A DNA stretch of 64,000 nucleotides from Aquicoccus sp. G2-2 (GTDB taxonomy: Bacteria > Pseudomonadota > Alphaproteobacteria > Rhodobacterales > Rhodobacteraceae), in the NCBI RefSeq assembly GCF_034555965.1, contig NZ_JAYDCK010000003.1, positions 1,860,001-1,924,000 on the forward strand, read 5' to 3'. This document shows positions 9,530-18,689 of the stretch, piece after piece. The translations under genes and the position numbers were made by a program. The notes beneath the pieces are model-generated. The model ran no database searches, was not told the origin of the DNA, and was given only the letters and a program-made list of their open reading frames with translations. Position 1 is the first letter of the stretch, and the number at the start of each line of letters is the position of its first letter.

Positions 9530-10510
9530 ATGACCGCCATAGCCCAGAACCGCCCCGCTGTCGGGATCATGTTTATCATGCTCGCAATGGTCGCTATTTC
9601 GATCAACGATCTTCTGGTCAAACAATTTTCCGATGGCTACCCCCTGCACGAGATTGTGCTGATCCGCTCGCTCATCGGGTTGGTTTTTACCCTGCTGTTG
9701 GTGCAGGCCGAAGGCGGCTGGAGCATCCTGAAGACCCGCACACCGGGGTTGCATGCACTGCGCGGGCTGGTGATTGTCACCTCGAACCTCACCTATTTCG
9801 CCGCGCTCGCCGTGATCCCGCTGGCCAACGCCACGGCGCTTTTCTTCGTGGCCCCGTTGATGATTACCCTGCTTTCAATCCCGGTGCTGGGCGAAAAGGT
9901 CGGGCCGATGCGGCTTGGCGCGGTGGCGGTGGGTTTTGTCGGTGTCATACTGATGATGCAGCCCTGGGCCGCGTCCGCACCAGGAGGCGTGAGCCGCTGG
10001 ATTCTCGGCCTTCCGGTCGCAGCTGCCGGGGCGTATGCGCTCAATCAGGTGCTCACCCGCAAGCTTGGCGTCGCCAGCAAGGCCTCGGCCATGGCGGTCT
10101 ATATTCAAGGAATGTTCATTCTTGTCTCGCTCGGTGTCTGGGCCGTGGCAGGCGATGGCCATTTCGCCGAAATGACCGAGAACAAAAGCCTGATCTTCTT
10201 GCTGCGCGCGTGGGAAATACCGCATGGGCGCGATGTCTGGCTGTTCGTCGGGCTTGGGCTGAATGCTGCGGTGGTCGGTTACACGCTGAGCCAAGCCTAC
10301 CGGATGGCCAATGCCGCCACGGTGGCACCCTTCGAATATGTCGGCTTGCCGCTGGCAATTTTCTGGGGCTGGATGTTCTGGGGCGATCTGCCGGGGCTTT
10401 GGGTCTGGGCCGGGATTATCCTGATCGTTGGCTCCGGGCTGTTCGTGTTCTTTCGCGAACGCGCCAAGGCGCGGATACAGGTTCGCCGCCGCCTGAATGC
10501 GCGCTACTAA
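9530..10510 (+). CDS. DMT-family (EamA) transporter
   Basis: A 326-residue protein with about ten hydrophobic helices forming two EamA repeats. The first ends around VGVILMMQPWA, and the second includes the typical VAPFEYVGLPLAIFWGWMFWGD segment. EamA proteins export metabolites or amino acids across the inner membrane; the substrate cannot be inferred. The start at ATG 9530 has a strong AAGGAG 6-11 bases upstream. The gene stands alone, convergent with the Rieske-oxygenase pair. Confidence 0.88.
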   Translation: MTAIAQNRPAVGIMFIMLAMVAISINDLLVKQFSDGYPLHEIVLIRSLIGLVFTLLLVQAEGGWSILKTRTPGLHALRGLVIVTSNLTYFAALAVIPLANATALFFVAPLMITLLSIPVLGEKVGPMRLGAVAVGFVGVILMMQPWAASAPGGVSRWILGLPVAAAGAYALNQVLTRKLGVASKASAMAVYIQGMFILVSLGVWAVAGDGHFAEMTENKSLIFLLRAWEIPHGRDVWLFVGLGLNAAVVGYTLSQAYRMANAATVAPFEYVGLPLAIFWGWMFWGDLPGLWVWAGIILIVGSGLFVFFRERAKARIQVRRRLNARY

Positions 10511-10516
10511 AACACC

Positions 10517-10726
10517 CTAGACGCGTCCCATCCCTTTCAGCCGCCCCCTAAGCCGCTCTGCCCCCGCGTCACCCACTTCAAGCGCGAAAATGAACGCATG
10601 TGTAAGATAGAACCCGCACGCAACGTCGCTCACGGCTGCATCCGCCGCTTCCTCGTAAAGCGTAACAAGGGCCGCGCGATCATCACGGGAATGCGCCGCC
10701 AGCAACCGCGCATCAAGATCGCTCAT
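10517..10726 (-). CDS. Small conserved-looking hypothetical protein after the Rieske oxygenase
   Basis: A 69-residue, mostly helical, cytoplasmic protein (MSDLDARLLAAHSRDDRA at the N-terminus). Its helical pattern is vaguely TPR-like, with no catalytic motif recognised. Its ATG (10724-10726) overlaps the Rieske gene's TGA as ATGA, showing translational coupling and a probable accessory role for that oxygenase. I infer this role only from the coupling. Confidence 0.65.
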   Translation of the reverse strand: MSDLDARLLAAHSRDDRAALVTLYEEAADAAVSDVACGFYLTHAFIFALEVGDAGAERLRGRLKGMGRV

Positions 10727-11883
10727 TCCGCAGCAAGCTTTTCGTCTCGGGCCTGCCGATGTGCCAAAACCTTGTCCGCCACCCATGCGTGGAACAAATG
10801 CGTCGGCCGGTCCATCACCGGAGAGAACCGCCCACCATCAAAACCGGGCGCATGGCGGCCCTTCTGCATCCCTTCGACAACGAAGATATCTTCTTCGAAC
10901 ACCCCGCGCCAAAGCTCGGTATTGCGGGCGCGCAGCACCGGATCAACATCGGGCGACGAATAGTAAATATGGACATGCTCCAGCGTCTCATTCAGCCCTT
11001 TCGGCTCAAGAATGATGGCGTACCCATGATCGCGCTGCGCGGCGAGCAGCACGTTGGGATAAAACGCGATATATTCCGCGCCTTCGTTCCATTTCTCTGA
11101 AAGCCCCGGAAAATCCGGGAACGCCACGCCATCATCGCCCTTGAACTGACGATAAACATAGGTGCCCTGCCCGGAATATTCGCCGGGGCTTTCGATGTGG
11201 TAATGATCCTCCAGCCGCGAATAGCTGTTCAACCCCGGATGGATCCAAGGCAGGTGGTAACTTTCACAGTAATTCTCCACCGCGAGCTTCCAGTTGGTTT
11301 TCGCATCAAGCGTAAAGCGGCTGTCGGCGCCACCGTGGTAATGCGGGCTGTCAAACTCGCTCCAGCGTGCGATCAGCCCGGCATGGACGTCCTCGAATGG
11401 CGGCGCGGTGCCGGAAAGGTTGACGAACACGATGTCGCGCCAGATATGCGAAGCCACCTCGACAAGGCCAAGTTCGGATTTCTTCATGTCCTCATGCGTG
11501 TTCATCCCCGGCCCGCCGACATGCGGCGTCGCCACCAGCTTGCCTTCGGTGGAATAGCACCAAGAATGATACGGGCAGCGAATGGCGCCCTCAATCTTGC
11601 GCGGCTCGGACACAAGGATCATGCCGCGATGACGGCAGATATTGTGGAACACCCGCACCTGCCCTGCGTGGTCACGCAGCAGCAGCAGCGGCATTCCCAA
11701 AAATTCCAGCGGCTTTGCATCGCCCGGCTCCGGCACCTCTGCGGCAACCGTCAGCCCCGCCCATTGATTGATCAGCAACGCCTCGCATTCCTCGGCATAG
11801 ACATCGGGATCAACGTAATGCGCATTGGGCAGGCCGTGCGCGCGTGAAATCGGGCGGATCACATGGGAAAGATCGGTGGTCAT
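10723..11883 (-). CDS. Rieske non-heme iron oxygenase, alpha subunit
   Basis: A 386-residue aromatic-ring-hydroxylating-type oxygenase. The Rieske [2Fe-2S] motif is C-x-H ... C-x2-H (NICRHRGM and RCPYHSWCY). The mononuclear-iron site is in the C-terminal half (ENYCESYHLPWIHPGL supplies the two His). It oxidises a substrate using electrons from a separate reductase, which is not in this window. The quaternary-amine demethylase branch (GbcA, Stc2, CntA) is a possible relation, and the presence of sarcosine oxidase in the same window is compatible, but the substrate is not proven. ATG 11883 is preferred because AGGAG lies 8 bases upstream. Confidence 0.85.
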   Translation of the reverse strand: MTTDLSHVIRPISRAHGLPNAHYVDPDVYAEECEALLINQWAGLTVAAEVPEPGDAKPLEFLGMPLLLLRDHAGQVRVFHNICRHRGMILVSEPRKIEGAIRCPYHSWCYSTEGKLVATPHVGGPGMNTHEDMKKSELGLVEVASHIWRDIVFVNLSGTAPPFEDVHAGLIARWSEFDSPHYHGGADSRFTLDAKTNWKLAVENYCESYHLPWIHPGLNSYSRLEDHYHIESPGEYSGQGTYVYRQFKGDDGVAFPDFPGLSEKWNEGAEYIAFYPNVLLAAQRDHGYAIILEPKGLNETLEHVHIYYSSPDVDPVLRARNTELWRGVFEEDIFVVEGMQKGRHAPGFDGGRFSPVMDRPTHLFHAWVADKVLAHRQARDEKLAAE

Positions 11884-11999
11884 GACGGGCACTCCTCCAC
11901 TGCCGGGCGTCCCCGAATCATAGCGGATCGTGCGATTTTCAGTTGTCTCAACGCGACAGCGGTTTGTTTCAGGGCGACCAGTGCCCGAAAAGGCCGTCC

Positions 12000-12259
12000 C
12001 TAACCGGGATCGCCGGGCTCATCGTTATGAGCGTGCCCGCAACCCGGCACCGGATCATAGCCCGACCCGCCCCATGGGTTGCAACGCAAGATGCGCCGCA
12101 GCGCCAGCCAGCCCCCTTCAACGCGCCATGCGCCTCCAGCGCCTCAAGCGCATAGGCGCTGCATGTCGGCTGATACCGGCAGCTATTGCCAAGCCACGGC
12201 GACAGCACCACACGATAAGCGCGCACCGGCAGTGACAGGATATAGGCGAACGGGCTCAT
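12000..12259 (-). CDS. yidD: Membrane protein insertion efficiency factor YidD, apparent frameshift
   Basis: Reads [20 protein letters not shown] and [23 protein letters not shown] in one frame. After a five-C run (12112-12116) it continues as [22 protein letters not shown] in the next. Adding one base to the run gives a normal 86-residue YidD, with its conserved Cys residues and the [13 protein letters not shown] signature. YidD is an amphipathic, membrane-associated helper of YidC-dependent insertion. Its ATG overlaps the rnpA stop as ATGA, matching the universal rnpA-yidD pairing. A one-base sequencing loss is more likely than a real defect. Confidence 0.85.
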
Positions 12260-12600
12260 CCGGCGTGCAACTTTCTCAATGCAGAAACAAGATCGGCCTT
12301 GAGCGCGTCAAACGGGCGCTCGCCAGTTGCCCCGGCCCGCCCGATCAGCACGTAATCAAAACCGGGCTTCCCCGCCTCGGGCAAGACAAGCCGCGCCACC
12401 TCGCGTAGCCGCCGCTTTGCCCGGTTGCGCGCCACCGCATTGCCAACCTTCTTCGAGCAGGTAAACCCCACCCGGATAAGGCCGCCACTATCATCATCAC
12501 GCCGCCGCGCTTGCACGATCATACCCTTGGTGGCCTGTTTACTGGCCCGCGCACAGGCCAGAAACTGCGGCCGTTTGGTAAGGGTTTCGATCTCAGCCAC
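12256..12600 (-). CDS. rnpA: Ribonuclease P protein component
   Basis: A 114-residue basic protein with the RNR signature [15 protein letters not shown]. It assists the RNase P RNA in trimming tRNA 5' ends. A GTG start at 12598-12600 gives the usual length and has GGGGA upstream. A TTG 84 bases upstream would add an extension without similarity. It lies downstream of rpmH and overlaps yidD by 4 bases. Confidence 0.94.
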   Translation of the reverse strand: MAEIETLTKRPQFLACARASKQATKGMIVQARRRDDDSGGLIRVGFTCSKKVGNAVARNRAKRRLREVARLVLPEAGKPGFDYVLIGRAGATGERPFDALKADLVSALRKLHAG

Positions 12601-12729
12601 AAAAATCCCCGTTGGTTTCGGGATGTCCGAAAGCGCCGACAAAACAAGCGAAAACCGCCCGAGCTTTGGCCCCGGCGGTTTCAAACTCTGTCATCACGCT
12701 GATCCGCCCGGCAAAAGGCGCGTGAACGC

Positions 12730-12864
12730 TTACGCGCTCAGGCTCTTGCGGCCCTTTGCACGGCGCGCGTTCAGGATCTTGCGGCCTGCTTTGGTCGCCA
12801 TACGTGCGCGAAAGCCATGACGGCGTTTGCGGACGAGGTTCGAGGGTTGGTAGGTGCGTTTCAT
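12730..12864 (-). CDS. rpmH: 50S ribosomal protein L34
   Basis: A 44-residue, very basic protein starting [20 protein letters not shown], the near-invariant L34 sequence, and ending [10 protein letters not shown]. It heads the rpmH-rnpA-yidD set. A textbook sigma-70 promoter lies about 70 bases upstream. Confidence 0.97.
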   Translation of the reverse strand: MKRTYQPSNLVRKRRHGFRARMATKAGRKILNARRAKGRKSLSA

Positions 12865-12933
12865 CGCTCCGTCTCCGTCTCATGGGCAGGCGCATGGATT
12901 CGCGTGCGGCCCGTCAAATACATTCGAACCCGG

Positions 12934-12962
12934 TCTATAGGCGGCACCCGACGCCCTGTCAA
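12934..12962 (-). promoter_or_regulatory. Sigma-70 promoter of rpmH-rnpA-yidD
   Basis: On the minus strand, a perfect TTGACA (12957-12962) and TATAGA (12934-12939) are separated by exactly 17 bases. They are correctly placed for a 5' leader of about 60 bases before the rpmH ATG. This is the best housekeeping promoter match in the window. Confidence 0.82.
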
Positions 12963-13147
12963 ACGTCTATCGCACCCGGTTTGCAACAATTTCCGGCCCC
13001 TTTTCCGGCGAACCTGTAACATTTCGCGCCATTCCTCGCCAAACGCTCACATTTGCCCGATCCACGATCAAGCAGGCGTGATCAGGCTGGGAATCGCCCC
13101 CGCAACGGGCAATTTCATGGCAAAGAGAATGCATGATGAGGCGCAAA

Positions 13148-13911
13148 ATGACCGAAAGCACCAAAGCCGGGCCGGAAACGCCGCCGGAAACGCCCAGACC
13201 GGCGGCTAAATCCGCGCTATCGCGGGGGTTTTGCTCATTGGCCTCTTCGCCGCCGCCCTGATTGTGGGCTACGCGCTGCGCGACACTCTCAGCTTTGAGA
13301 CGCTGCGCGAGAATCGCACCGCCCTGCTTGCCTTTCGGGATGCGCATTATTGGCCCACTGTGATCGTTTTCATTGCCTGCTACACGGCGATCGCCGCCCT
13401 TTCCTTGCCCGGTGCAACCGTGGCCACACTGACCGGCGGGTTTCTCTTCGCCACATTTCCCGGCGCGCTTTATAATGTGTTGGGTGCCACCATCGGCGCC
13501 ACGTTGATCTTCCTCGCCGCGCGCTGGGGGCTGGGCGACCGGCTCGAGGCCAAGCTCAGCGGCAGCGAAGGCATGGTGAAAAAGATCAAGGCCGGGATCG
13601 ACGAAAATCAATGGTCGATGCTGTTTCTCATCCGGCTGGTCCCGGTGGTGCCGTTCTTTGTGGCCAATCTGGTGCCTGCCTTTCTTGGGGTGCCGCTGCG
13701 GCGCTTCGTGATCTCGACCTTTCTTGGCATCATCCCCGGCGGCGTGATCTATACCTCGGTCGGTGCCGGGTTAAGCGAGGTTTTCGCGCGTGGTGAAAGC
13801 CCCAACCTCGGCCTGCTATTTGAACCACATATCTTGCTGCCGATCCTCGGGCTTTGTGCGCTGGCGGCTTTGCCCATCGCCTTGAAAGCCTTGCGCGGCA
13901 AGGCCTTGTGA
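13148..13911 (+). CDS. TVP38/TMEM64 (DedA-superfamily) membrane protein, apparent frameshift
   Basis: A short Pro/Thr-rich N-terminus (MTESTKAGPETPPETPRPAA, GAGG-type site upstream) leads into the hydrophobic LLIGLFAAALIVGYALRD helix only if one base is added to the five-G run at 13224-13228. The restored product is 254 residues with about six membrane helices. It carries the family segment SLPGATVATLTGGFLFATFPGALYNVLGATIGA and the RLVPVVPFFVANLVPAFLGV re-entrant motif. The family is now tied to lipid scrambling or flipping. It precedes the mercuric-reductase-like gene, a frequent TVP38 partner. Confidence 0.82.
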
Positions 13912-14007
13912 ACCACCCAAGACCAACACCCGCGCCCAAGGCCTCTCCAAAGACCTTGGCAAGCCGCGCCGAAACGGCTTGGCTGCCGCTGACTGAAAGG
14001 ATGTAAA

Positions 14008-15390
14008 ATGACCCTGATCGAAACCGACCTTCTGGTCATAGGCGCAGGCTCGGGCGGGCTTTCTGTGGCCGCAGGTGCCGCACAGATGGGCGCGCGGGTT
14101 GTCCTGCTCGAAGGGCACAAGATGGGCGGTGATTGCCTCAATTACGGCTGCGTGCCCTCCAAGGCGCTGCTTGCCATGGCCAAGCGTGCCCATGCCGGGG
14201 CCAATGTAAGCTACGCACAAGCCATGGAGCATGTCGCGCAAACCATCGCCACCATCGCCCCGCATGACAGCGTGGCCCGGTTTGAGGGGCTGGGCGTGCA
14301 GGTGATCGAAGCCTACGGCCGGTTCGTCTCTCCCACCGAGGTTGAGGCCGCAGAGACGCGCATCAAGGCGCGGCGTATCGTGATCGCCACCGGCTCTGCC
14401 CCGCTTGTCCCGCCGATTCCGGGGCTGGACGGCGTGCCATATGACACCAATGAAACCATTTTCGCGCGCCGCGACCCGCCCGGCCATCTGTTGATCATCG
14501 GCGGCGGCCCGATTGGCATGGAAATGGCGCAGGCGCACAGGCGGCTGGGTTGCGACGTGACCGTGATCGAAGGCGAAAAGGCACTTGGCAAGGACGACCC
14601 GGAAGCCGCTGCGCTGGTGCTTGATACCCTGCGCTCCGAAGGCGTCGCCATTGAGGAAAACGCGCTGGCGGCAGAGGTTCGCGGGAAAACAGGCGCGATC
14701 GAGATCGAGACCAAGGACGGGCGTATCTTCAAAGGCACGCATCTGCTGATGGCGGTGGGGCGCAAGCCCAATCTGGACCGGCTGAACCTTGACGCCGCCG
14801 GGATCGAGACGACACGCGCCGGCATCAAGGTCGATGCAAGACTGCGCAGCAGCAATCGCCGGGTCTATGCCATTGGCGACGTGAACGGCGGGCTGCAATT
14901 CACCCATGTGGCGGGCTATCAAGCCGGGGTGGTGATCCGCTCCGCACTGTTCGGCCTGCCCGCCAAGGCGCGCAATGATCATATCCCGTGGGCCACCTAT
15001 ACCGATCCGGAGCTGGCGCAGGTCGGTCTGACCGAAGCGCAGGCCCGCGACATCCATGGTGACAAGCTGGAACTGGCCCGGTTCGATTACGCCGAAAGTG
15101 ACCGCGCGATTGCCGAAGGGCGCACCGAAGGTTTCGTCAAGGTGATGGTGGTCAAAGGCCGCCCCATCGGCGCAACCATTGTCGGCCATGAGGCCGGCGA
15201 GCATATCAATCTCTGGGCTTTGGCGCTGGCCAACCGGATGAAGATGAGCGCAATTGCCGCAATGGTTTCGCCCTACCCGTCGCTGGGCGAGGTTAACAAA
15301 CGGGCTGCGGGTGCCTATTTCTCTCCCAGACTTTTTGATAACAAGGGCGTGAAATGGGTGGTTGGAACGGTGCAGCGCTGGCTGCCATGA
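14008..15390 (+). CDS. Mercuric-reductase-like FAD-dependent pyridine nucleotide-disulfide oxidoreductase
   Basis: A 460-residue flavoprotein. The FAD motif GAGSGGLS is near the N-terminus, the redox-active disulfide is in GGDCLNYGCVPSKAL, the NAD(P) motif is IIGGGPIGME, and GDVNGGLQFTH is the second FAD contact. A dimerisation domain (ATYTDPELAQVGLTE) follows. It lacks the C-terminal vicinal Cys pair and the N-terminal HMA domain of true MerA, so mercury reduction is unlikely. No lipoamide/E2 genes are nearby. AAGGA lies 7 bases before ATG 14008. It is probably co-transcribed with TVP38, 96 bases upstream. Confidence 0.88.
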   Translation: MTLIETDLLVIGAGSGGLSVAAGAAQMGARVVLLEGHKMGGDCLNYGCVPSKALLAMAKRAHAGANVSYAQAMEHVAQTIATIAPHDSVARFEGLGVQVIEAYGRFVSPTEVEAAETRIKARRIVIATGSAPLVPPIPGLDGVPYDTNETIFARRDPPGHLLIIGGGPIGMEMAQAHRRLGCDVTVIEGEKALGKDDPEAAALVLDTLRSEGVAIEENALAAEVRGKTGAIEIETKDGRIFKGTHLLMAVGRKPNLDRLNLDAAGIETTRAGIKVDARLRSSNRRVYAIGDVNGGLQFTHVAGYQAGVVIRSALFGLPAKARNDHIPWATYTDPELAQVGLTEAQARDIHGDKLELARFDYAESDRAIAEGRTEGFVKVMVVKGRPIGATIVGHEAGEHINLWALALANRMKMSAIAAMVSPYPSLGEVNKRAAGAYFSPRLFDNKGVKWVVGTVQRWLP

Positions 15391-15542
15391 GCGGACGGGG
15401 CTGAGATGGGGCAGATGGAGGCACAGAACCGACCGGGCCGCCCTGTGGCAGCTCGGCGGCGTTGCTGCAGTCCCGCCCGCCCGACCTTCCTGCCTGACAC
15501 GCGGCATCGCCGGATCAGTAGCCGTCGCGAGAGGCCGCGGCG

Positions 15543-16976
15543 ATGGTGAACTCCCTCTCTGGCCGCTTCCTGATCCTCACCGCCATCTTCGTGATGCTGG
15601 CCGAAGTGCTTATCTTCGTGCCCTCGATCGCGCGGTTCCGCGAAGATTACCTGCGCAGCCGACTGGAACGAGCGCAGATCGCTTCGCTCGTGTTGTTGGC
15701 CGACGACATGATCGACGAAGACCTGGAAGAAGAATTGCTGCGCACGGCGGGCGTGTTCAACGTCGTGCTGCGGCGCAATGAAGCGCGCCAGTTGATGCTG
15801 TCATCGCCGGTGCCGCACCCGGTCTCTGCCACTTTCGATCTGCGAGAATCCTCGCCCCCTCAGATGATCCGCGATTCGGTTGCGCGCCTGTTCAATCCAA
15901 AGCCCGAAGTGATCCGGGTTATCGGCAACCCGGTGCGCCAGGCCGGGCTTCTGATCGAGGTAACAATGGACGCCGCCCCGCTGCGCGTGGCGATGATCGA
16001 ATACGGGCTGCGCATTCTGGCGCTTTCGGCGGTGATCTCGGTCATTACGGCACTGCTTCTGTTTTTCGTCATGCGCGCCATTCTGGTTGGCCCGATCAAG
16101 CGGTTGGTCTCAGATATGCAGGCCTATGCCGCCGACCCGGAAGACGCCCGCCGCATCATCACTCCCAAAGCAGGCGTGCGCGAGTTGCGCGAAGCCGAAG
16201 ACTCGCTCAAAATGCTGGAAACCCAACTCACCAGCGCCCTGAAGCAGAAAGAGCGGCTGGCACAGCTCGGCTCTGCCGTGGCCAAGATCAGCCATGATCT
16301 GCGCAATATCCTCACCTCCGCCCAGCTTTTCACCGACCGGATCGAAATGAGCGAAGACCCGGCCGTGCAACGAATGGCACCGAAACTAGTGAATTCGATC
16401 TCCCGTGCGGTGAAGCTGTGCGAAACCACGCTCGCCTTCGGCAAGGCCGAAGAGCCCGCGCCAGACATGCGCATGGTGCGCCTCGCCGATATTGTCAGCG
16501 ACATGCTCGATGCCGAACGGCTCGCCATCGAGGACGCCGATATCAGCCTCTCCGAAGACATCCCCGGAGACCTCAACGTGTGCGCCGACCCCGAACAGCT
16601 TTTCCGGGTTATCTCCAATCTCGTGCGCAACGCGCGCCAGGCAATTGTCGCCTCCCGCCAACCCGGTGAAATCTCCATCGCCGCGCGCGACGGGGAAAAC
16701 GAATGGTGCATCAGCATCAGCGACACCGGCCCCGGTCTACCGCCCAAGGCGCGCGAACACCTGTTCCGCCCGTTTCAGGGCGGCACCCGCAAGGAAGGCA
16801 CCGGGCTTGGCCTTGCCATCGCCGCCGAACTGATCCGCGGTCACGGCGGCGAATTACGGCTCGAATCAAGCGACGAACACGGCACGGTCTTTGCCATCCA
16901 CCTGCCCAAAGACGCCGCTGCAACCGCTCCAAAGCCGCCGGAAACGCCCGCCACACAAGCCCCGCAAGAATTCTGA
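15543..16976 (+). CDS. Membrane sensor histidine kinase (HAMP-HisKA-HATPase)
   Basis: A 477-residue kinase. One membrane helix spans about residues 8-28, then a periplasmic domain, and a second helix spans about 157-178. A HAMP-like linker follows. The phospho-acceptor His lies in KISHDLRNIL. The ATPase domain has N-box NLVRNARQAI, G1 ISDTGPGLP and G2 GTGLGLAIA. A Pro/Ala-rich C-terminal tail ends it. No response-regulator gene is adjacent, so it is an orphan kinase whose partner is elsewhere. The start at ATG 15543 is preferred; the 150 bases before it have no convincing in-frame extension. Confidence 0.88.
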   Translation: MVNSLSGRFLILTAIFVMLAEVLIFVPSIARFREDYLRSRLERAQIASLVLLADDMIDEDLEEELLRTAGVFNVVLRRNEARQLMLSSPVPHPVSATFDLRESSPPQMIRDSVARLFNPKPEVIRVIGNPVRQAGLLIEVTMDAAPLRVAMIEYGLRILALSAVISVITALLLFFVMRAILVGPIKRLVSDMQAYAADPEDARRIITPKAGVRELREAEDSLKMLETQLTSALKQKERLAQLGSAVAKISHDLRNILTSAQLFTDRIEMSEDPAVQRMAPKLVNSISRAVKLCETTLAFGKAEEPAPDMRMVRLADIVSDMLDAERLAIEDADISLSEDIPGDLNVCADPEQLFRVISNLVRNARQAIVASRQPGEISIAARDGENEWCISISDTGPGLPPKAREHLFRPFQGGTRKEGTGLGLAIAAELIRGHGGELRLESSDEHGTVFAIHLPKDAAATAPKPPETPATQAPQEF

Positions 16977-16984
16977 ATAGCCCC

Positions 16985-17013
16985 TTGCAAAGCAATACCC
17001 TTGCCGCTATCTC
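16985..17013 (+). promoter_or_regulatory. Possible promoter of tRNA-Arg
   Basis: TTGCAA (16985-16990) and TATCTC (17008-17013) have a 17-base spacer and end about 9 bases before the mature tRNA 5' end. It is a moderate match to sigma-70 and overlaps the end of the kinase gene's 3' region. Confidence 0.4.
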
Positions 17014-17022
17014 AGCCCCCAC

Positions 17023-17099
17023 GGACCGATAGCTCAGCTGGATAGAGTACCTGACTACGAATCAGGGGGTCGGGGGTTCGAATCCTCCTCGGTCCGCCA
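17023..17099 (+). tRNA. tRNA-Arg (anticodon ACG)
   Basis: The 77-base cloverleaf is complete. The acceptor stem is GGACCGA paired with TCGGTCC, with a G discriminator and encoded CCA. The anticodon stem is CCTGA/TCAGG with loop CTACGAA, giving anticodon ACG (A34 is normally edited to inosine). GGTTCGAATCC forms the T arm. It lies between the sensor kinase and the methyltransferase, at the left edge of a region with broken accessory genes. Confidence 0.97.
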
Positions 17100-17124
17100 C
17101 TAACTCTCTGAAACACACGGTGAC

Positions 17125-17757
17125 CTATCCCCGCCGACGCGCCACCACATAGCGGCTCGGCGGTTTGGCCGGGTGATTGCCGGTCTCGGCGATATCGAAC
17201 CCTGCCGTCTCGATCGCTGCGTCCAGCCGGGCGATGGTATGAAACTGCACCCTCGGGGCCTTGCCCAGCCAGCGCGCCACCGGCAATGCCATCAGCAACA
17301 ACGACAGACCAAGCGATTTGCCCGGCTCGGCGAGGCAGGTTGTCTTTGAAATGAACAGCCCGCCAGGCACCACGCGGGCCGCGATTGCCGCCAGTGCCGC
17401 GTCCAGATCATCAACCAGATGCAGCAGGTTGAACGCCAACACCGCATCGAAGGCGCCGTTTGGCGGTGTCTCGGCTCCGGCCACCTCAAAACGCAGGTTG
17501 GGCACCCCTGCCTCGGCGGCCTTGCGTCGCCCGATCTCAACCATCGCAGGCGCGTAATCGCTGGCCACATAGTCACCTGCCGCATCGGCCAATCTCAATG
17601 CGGTGCTGCCCGAGCCGCAGCCCAGTTCCAGCACCTTGTCATCAGGCCCAAGATAGGACCGCGTCCGCCCCAGCGTGTATTCATAACTTTCCACGTCACG
17701 GATCGGCGAAGCCGCATAGCGTTTGGCCATCCCGTCCCAGAATGCTGCACCTGTCAT
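17125..17757 (-). CDS. Class I SAM-dependent methyltransferase
   Basis: A 210-residue Rossmann-fold methyltransferase. Motif I is VLELGCGSGSTAL, the acidic strand-2 residue is in VASDYAPAMVEIG, and motif IV-like FDAVLAFNLLHLV is followed by PGGLFISKT. A C-terminal hydrophobic cap (LGLSLLLMALPVARWLGKAP) resembles the UbiE/MenG-like group acting on small or lipid substrates. The substrate is unknown. The start at 17755-17757 gives the standard N-terminus FWDGMAKRYA. Confidence 0.85.
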   Translation of the reverse strand: MTGAAFWDGMAKRYAASPIRDVESYEYTLGRTRSYLGPDDKVLELGCGSGSTALRLADAAGDYVASDYAPAMVEIGRRKAAEAGVPNLRFEVAGAETPPNGAFDAVLAFNLLHLVDDLDAALAAIAARVVPGGLFISKTTCLAEPGKSLGLSLLLMALPVARWLGKAPRVQFHTIARLDAAIETAGFDIAETGNHPAKPPSRYVVARRRG

Positions 17758-17797
17758 TTTGACATCCTCTTCATCGTTTGCATCGCGCCTCCCTAAA

Positions 17798-18133
17798 TTA
17801 TCCCATGCACATTACCACAGGAATTGCCGTATTTTGCAGGTGTGATATACGAATACGCATGAATTGGGCTGACCTTCGCTTTGACTGGACACAACTGCGC
17901 GGCTTTCTCGTCACCATCTTGCGCAGCGCCATCGCTTCGCCGCTGCGCCCGCCGTGCCGCCAGTTCGGATTCGCTGGCCCGGGTTGAGCGCCGCCGCGCG
18001 CCCCGTGCATCCGGCATACGGTCCAGCCGCGAACGGCGGGATTCCGGCAGGGCTGGCCCGTGCGTTTGGATTTCGCTGTGCAGCGAAGCGCGGCGTTCGC
18101 CGCGTGCAAGGGGTCGCCGTGTCCTATTTTCAT
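17798..18133 (-). CDS. HGGxSTG-domain-type accessory protein
   Basis: A 111-residue basic protein. It has the Cys/His cluster of the phage/plasmid-associated HGGxSTG family: RCTAKSKRTGQPCRNPAV, then CRMHGARGG, then NWRHGGRSGEAM. Its role is unknown. The start at 18131-18133 is set by a near-perfect AAAGGAG two bases upstream, an unusually short spacer. The last 40 residues (after ALRKMV) do not resemble the family and may be a replaced tail. In related genomes this gene usually follows a partner gene whose remnant is seen about 0.6 kb upstream. This supports horizontal origin. Confidence 0.7.
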   Translation of the reverse strand: MKIGHGDPLHAANAALRCTAKSKRTGQPCRNPAVRGWTVCRMHGARGGAQPGPANPNWRHGGRSGEAMALRKMVTRKPRSCVQSKRRSAQFMRIRISHLQNTAIPVVMCMG

Positions 18134-18290
18134 ACTCCTTTCTTTTGTTCCTTGCGTGTTTCCGGTTCTTGCTTTCGTTCGGGATGTGCCCGTCATCCTG
18201 CCTGGCTTTGTTATCTTTATGGTTGACTCTCATTATACATTTCTTCTTTTACGGTTTTAACAAATGAAGAAAAAGGAATGGGGAAACACC

Positions 18291-18683
18291 ATGAAAAACC
18301 GAAAAATGCGCCTGTCGGTCGCTACGCTCTGCTGCCTGACATTGGTTTCCGGTTGCGCCACTATAACAAGGGGTTCGGATGATGTTCTCGAGATTCAAAC
18401 CGAACCTGCGGGTGCACAAGTACAAACATCCAACGGGTTAAGCTGCGGAAGCACCCCATGTGCTTTGAAGATGCCGCGCCGCTCCGACCTTGTTGTGAAA
18501 ATATCGAAACGCGGGTGCCGGTCTACAGAGGTCAATGTCACCCACAAAACTGCTGATAACGGGGCCGCTGCTGTTGCAGGGAACGTTTTGGTTGGTGGAA
18601 TCATCGGTCTTGGTGTGGATGCGGCAACAGGCGCTTCCCAAAATTTGGTGCCAAACCCGGTTTCTGTGAAACTTCAGTGTTAA
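18291..18683 (+). CDS. Small lipoprotein with PEGA-like domain
   Basis: A 130-residue lipoprotein. The basic N-region (MKNRKMR) is followed by a hydrophobic core and lipobox LVSGC, so the mature protein starts at Cys and is membrane-anchored. The mature part has a PEGA-like pattern (EIQTEPAGAQVQTSNG, CGSTPCALKMPR) and a glycine-rich helix (GNVLVGGIIGLGVDAATGA). Such proteins bind the envelope or polysaccharide; the exact role is unknown. ATG 18291 is preferred because GGGGAA lies just upstream. An ATG at 18264 has no ribosome binding site. It sits between two phage-type gene remnants on the opposite strand. Confidence 0.78.
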   Translation: MKNRKMRLSVATLCCLTLVSGCATITRGSDDVLEIQTEPAGAQVQTSNGLSCGSTPCALKMPRRSDLVVKISKRGCRSTEVNVTHKTADNGAAAVAGNVLVGGIIGLGVDAATGASQNLVPNPVSVKLQC

Positions 18684-18689
18684 TCGGGC

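Noticed and set aside
14008-15390. Mercury-resistance operon
   Set aside because: The flavoprotein lacks the C-terminal Cys pair and N-terminal metal-binding domain of MerA and there are no merR, merT or merP genes.
13816-15507. A 563-codon minus-strand frame opposite the flavoprotein gene
   Set aside because: It overlaps the clearly coding mercuric-reductase-like gene end to end and its translation shows no recognisable domain.
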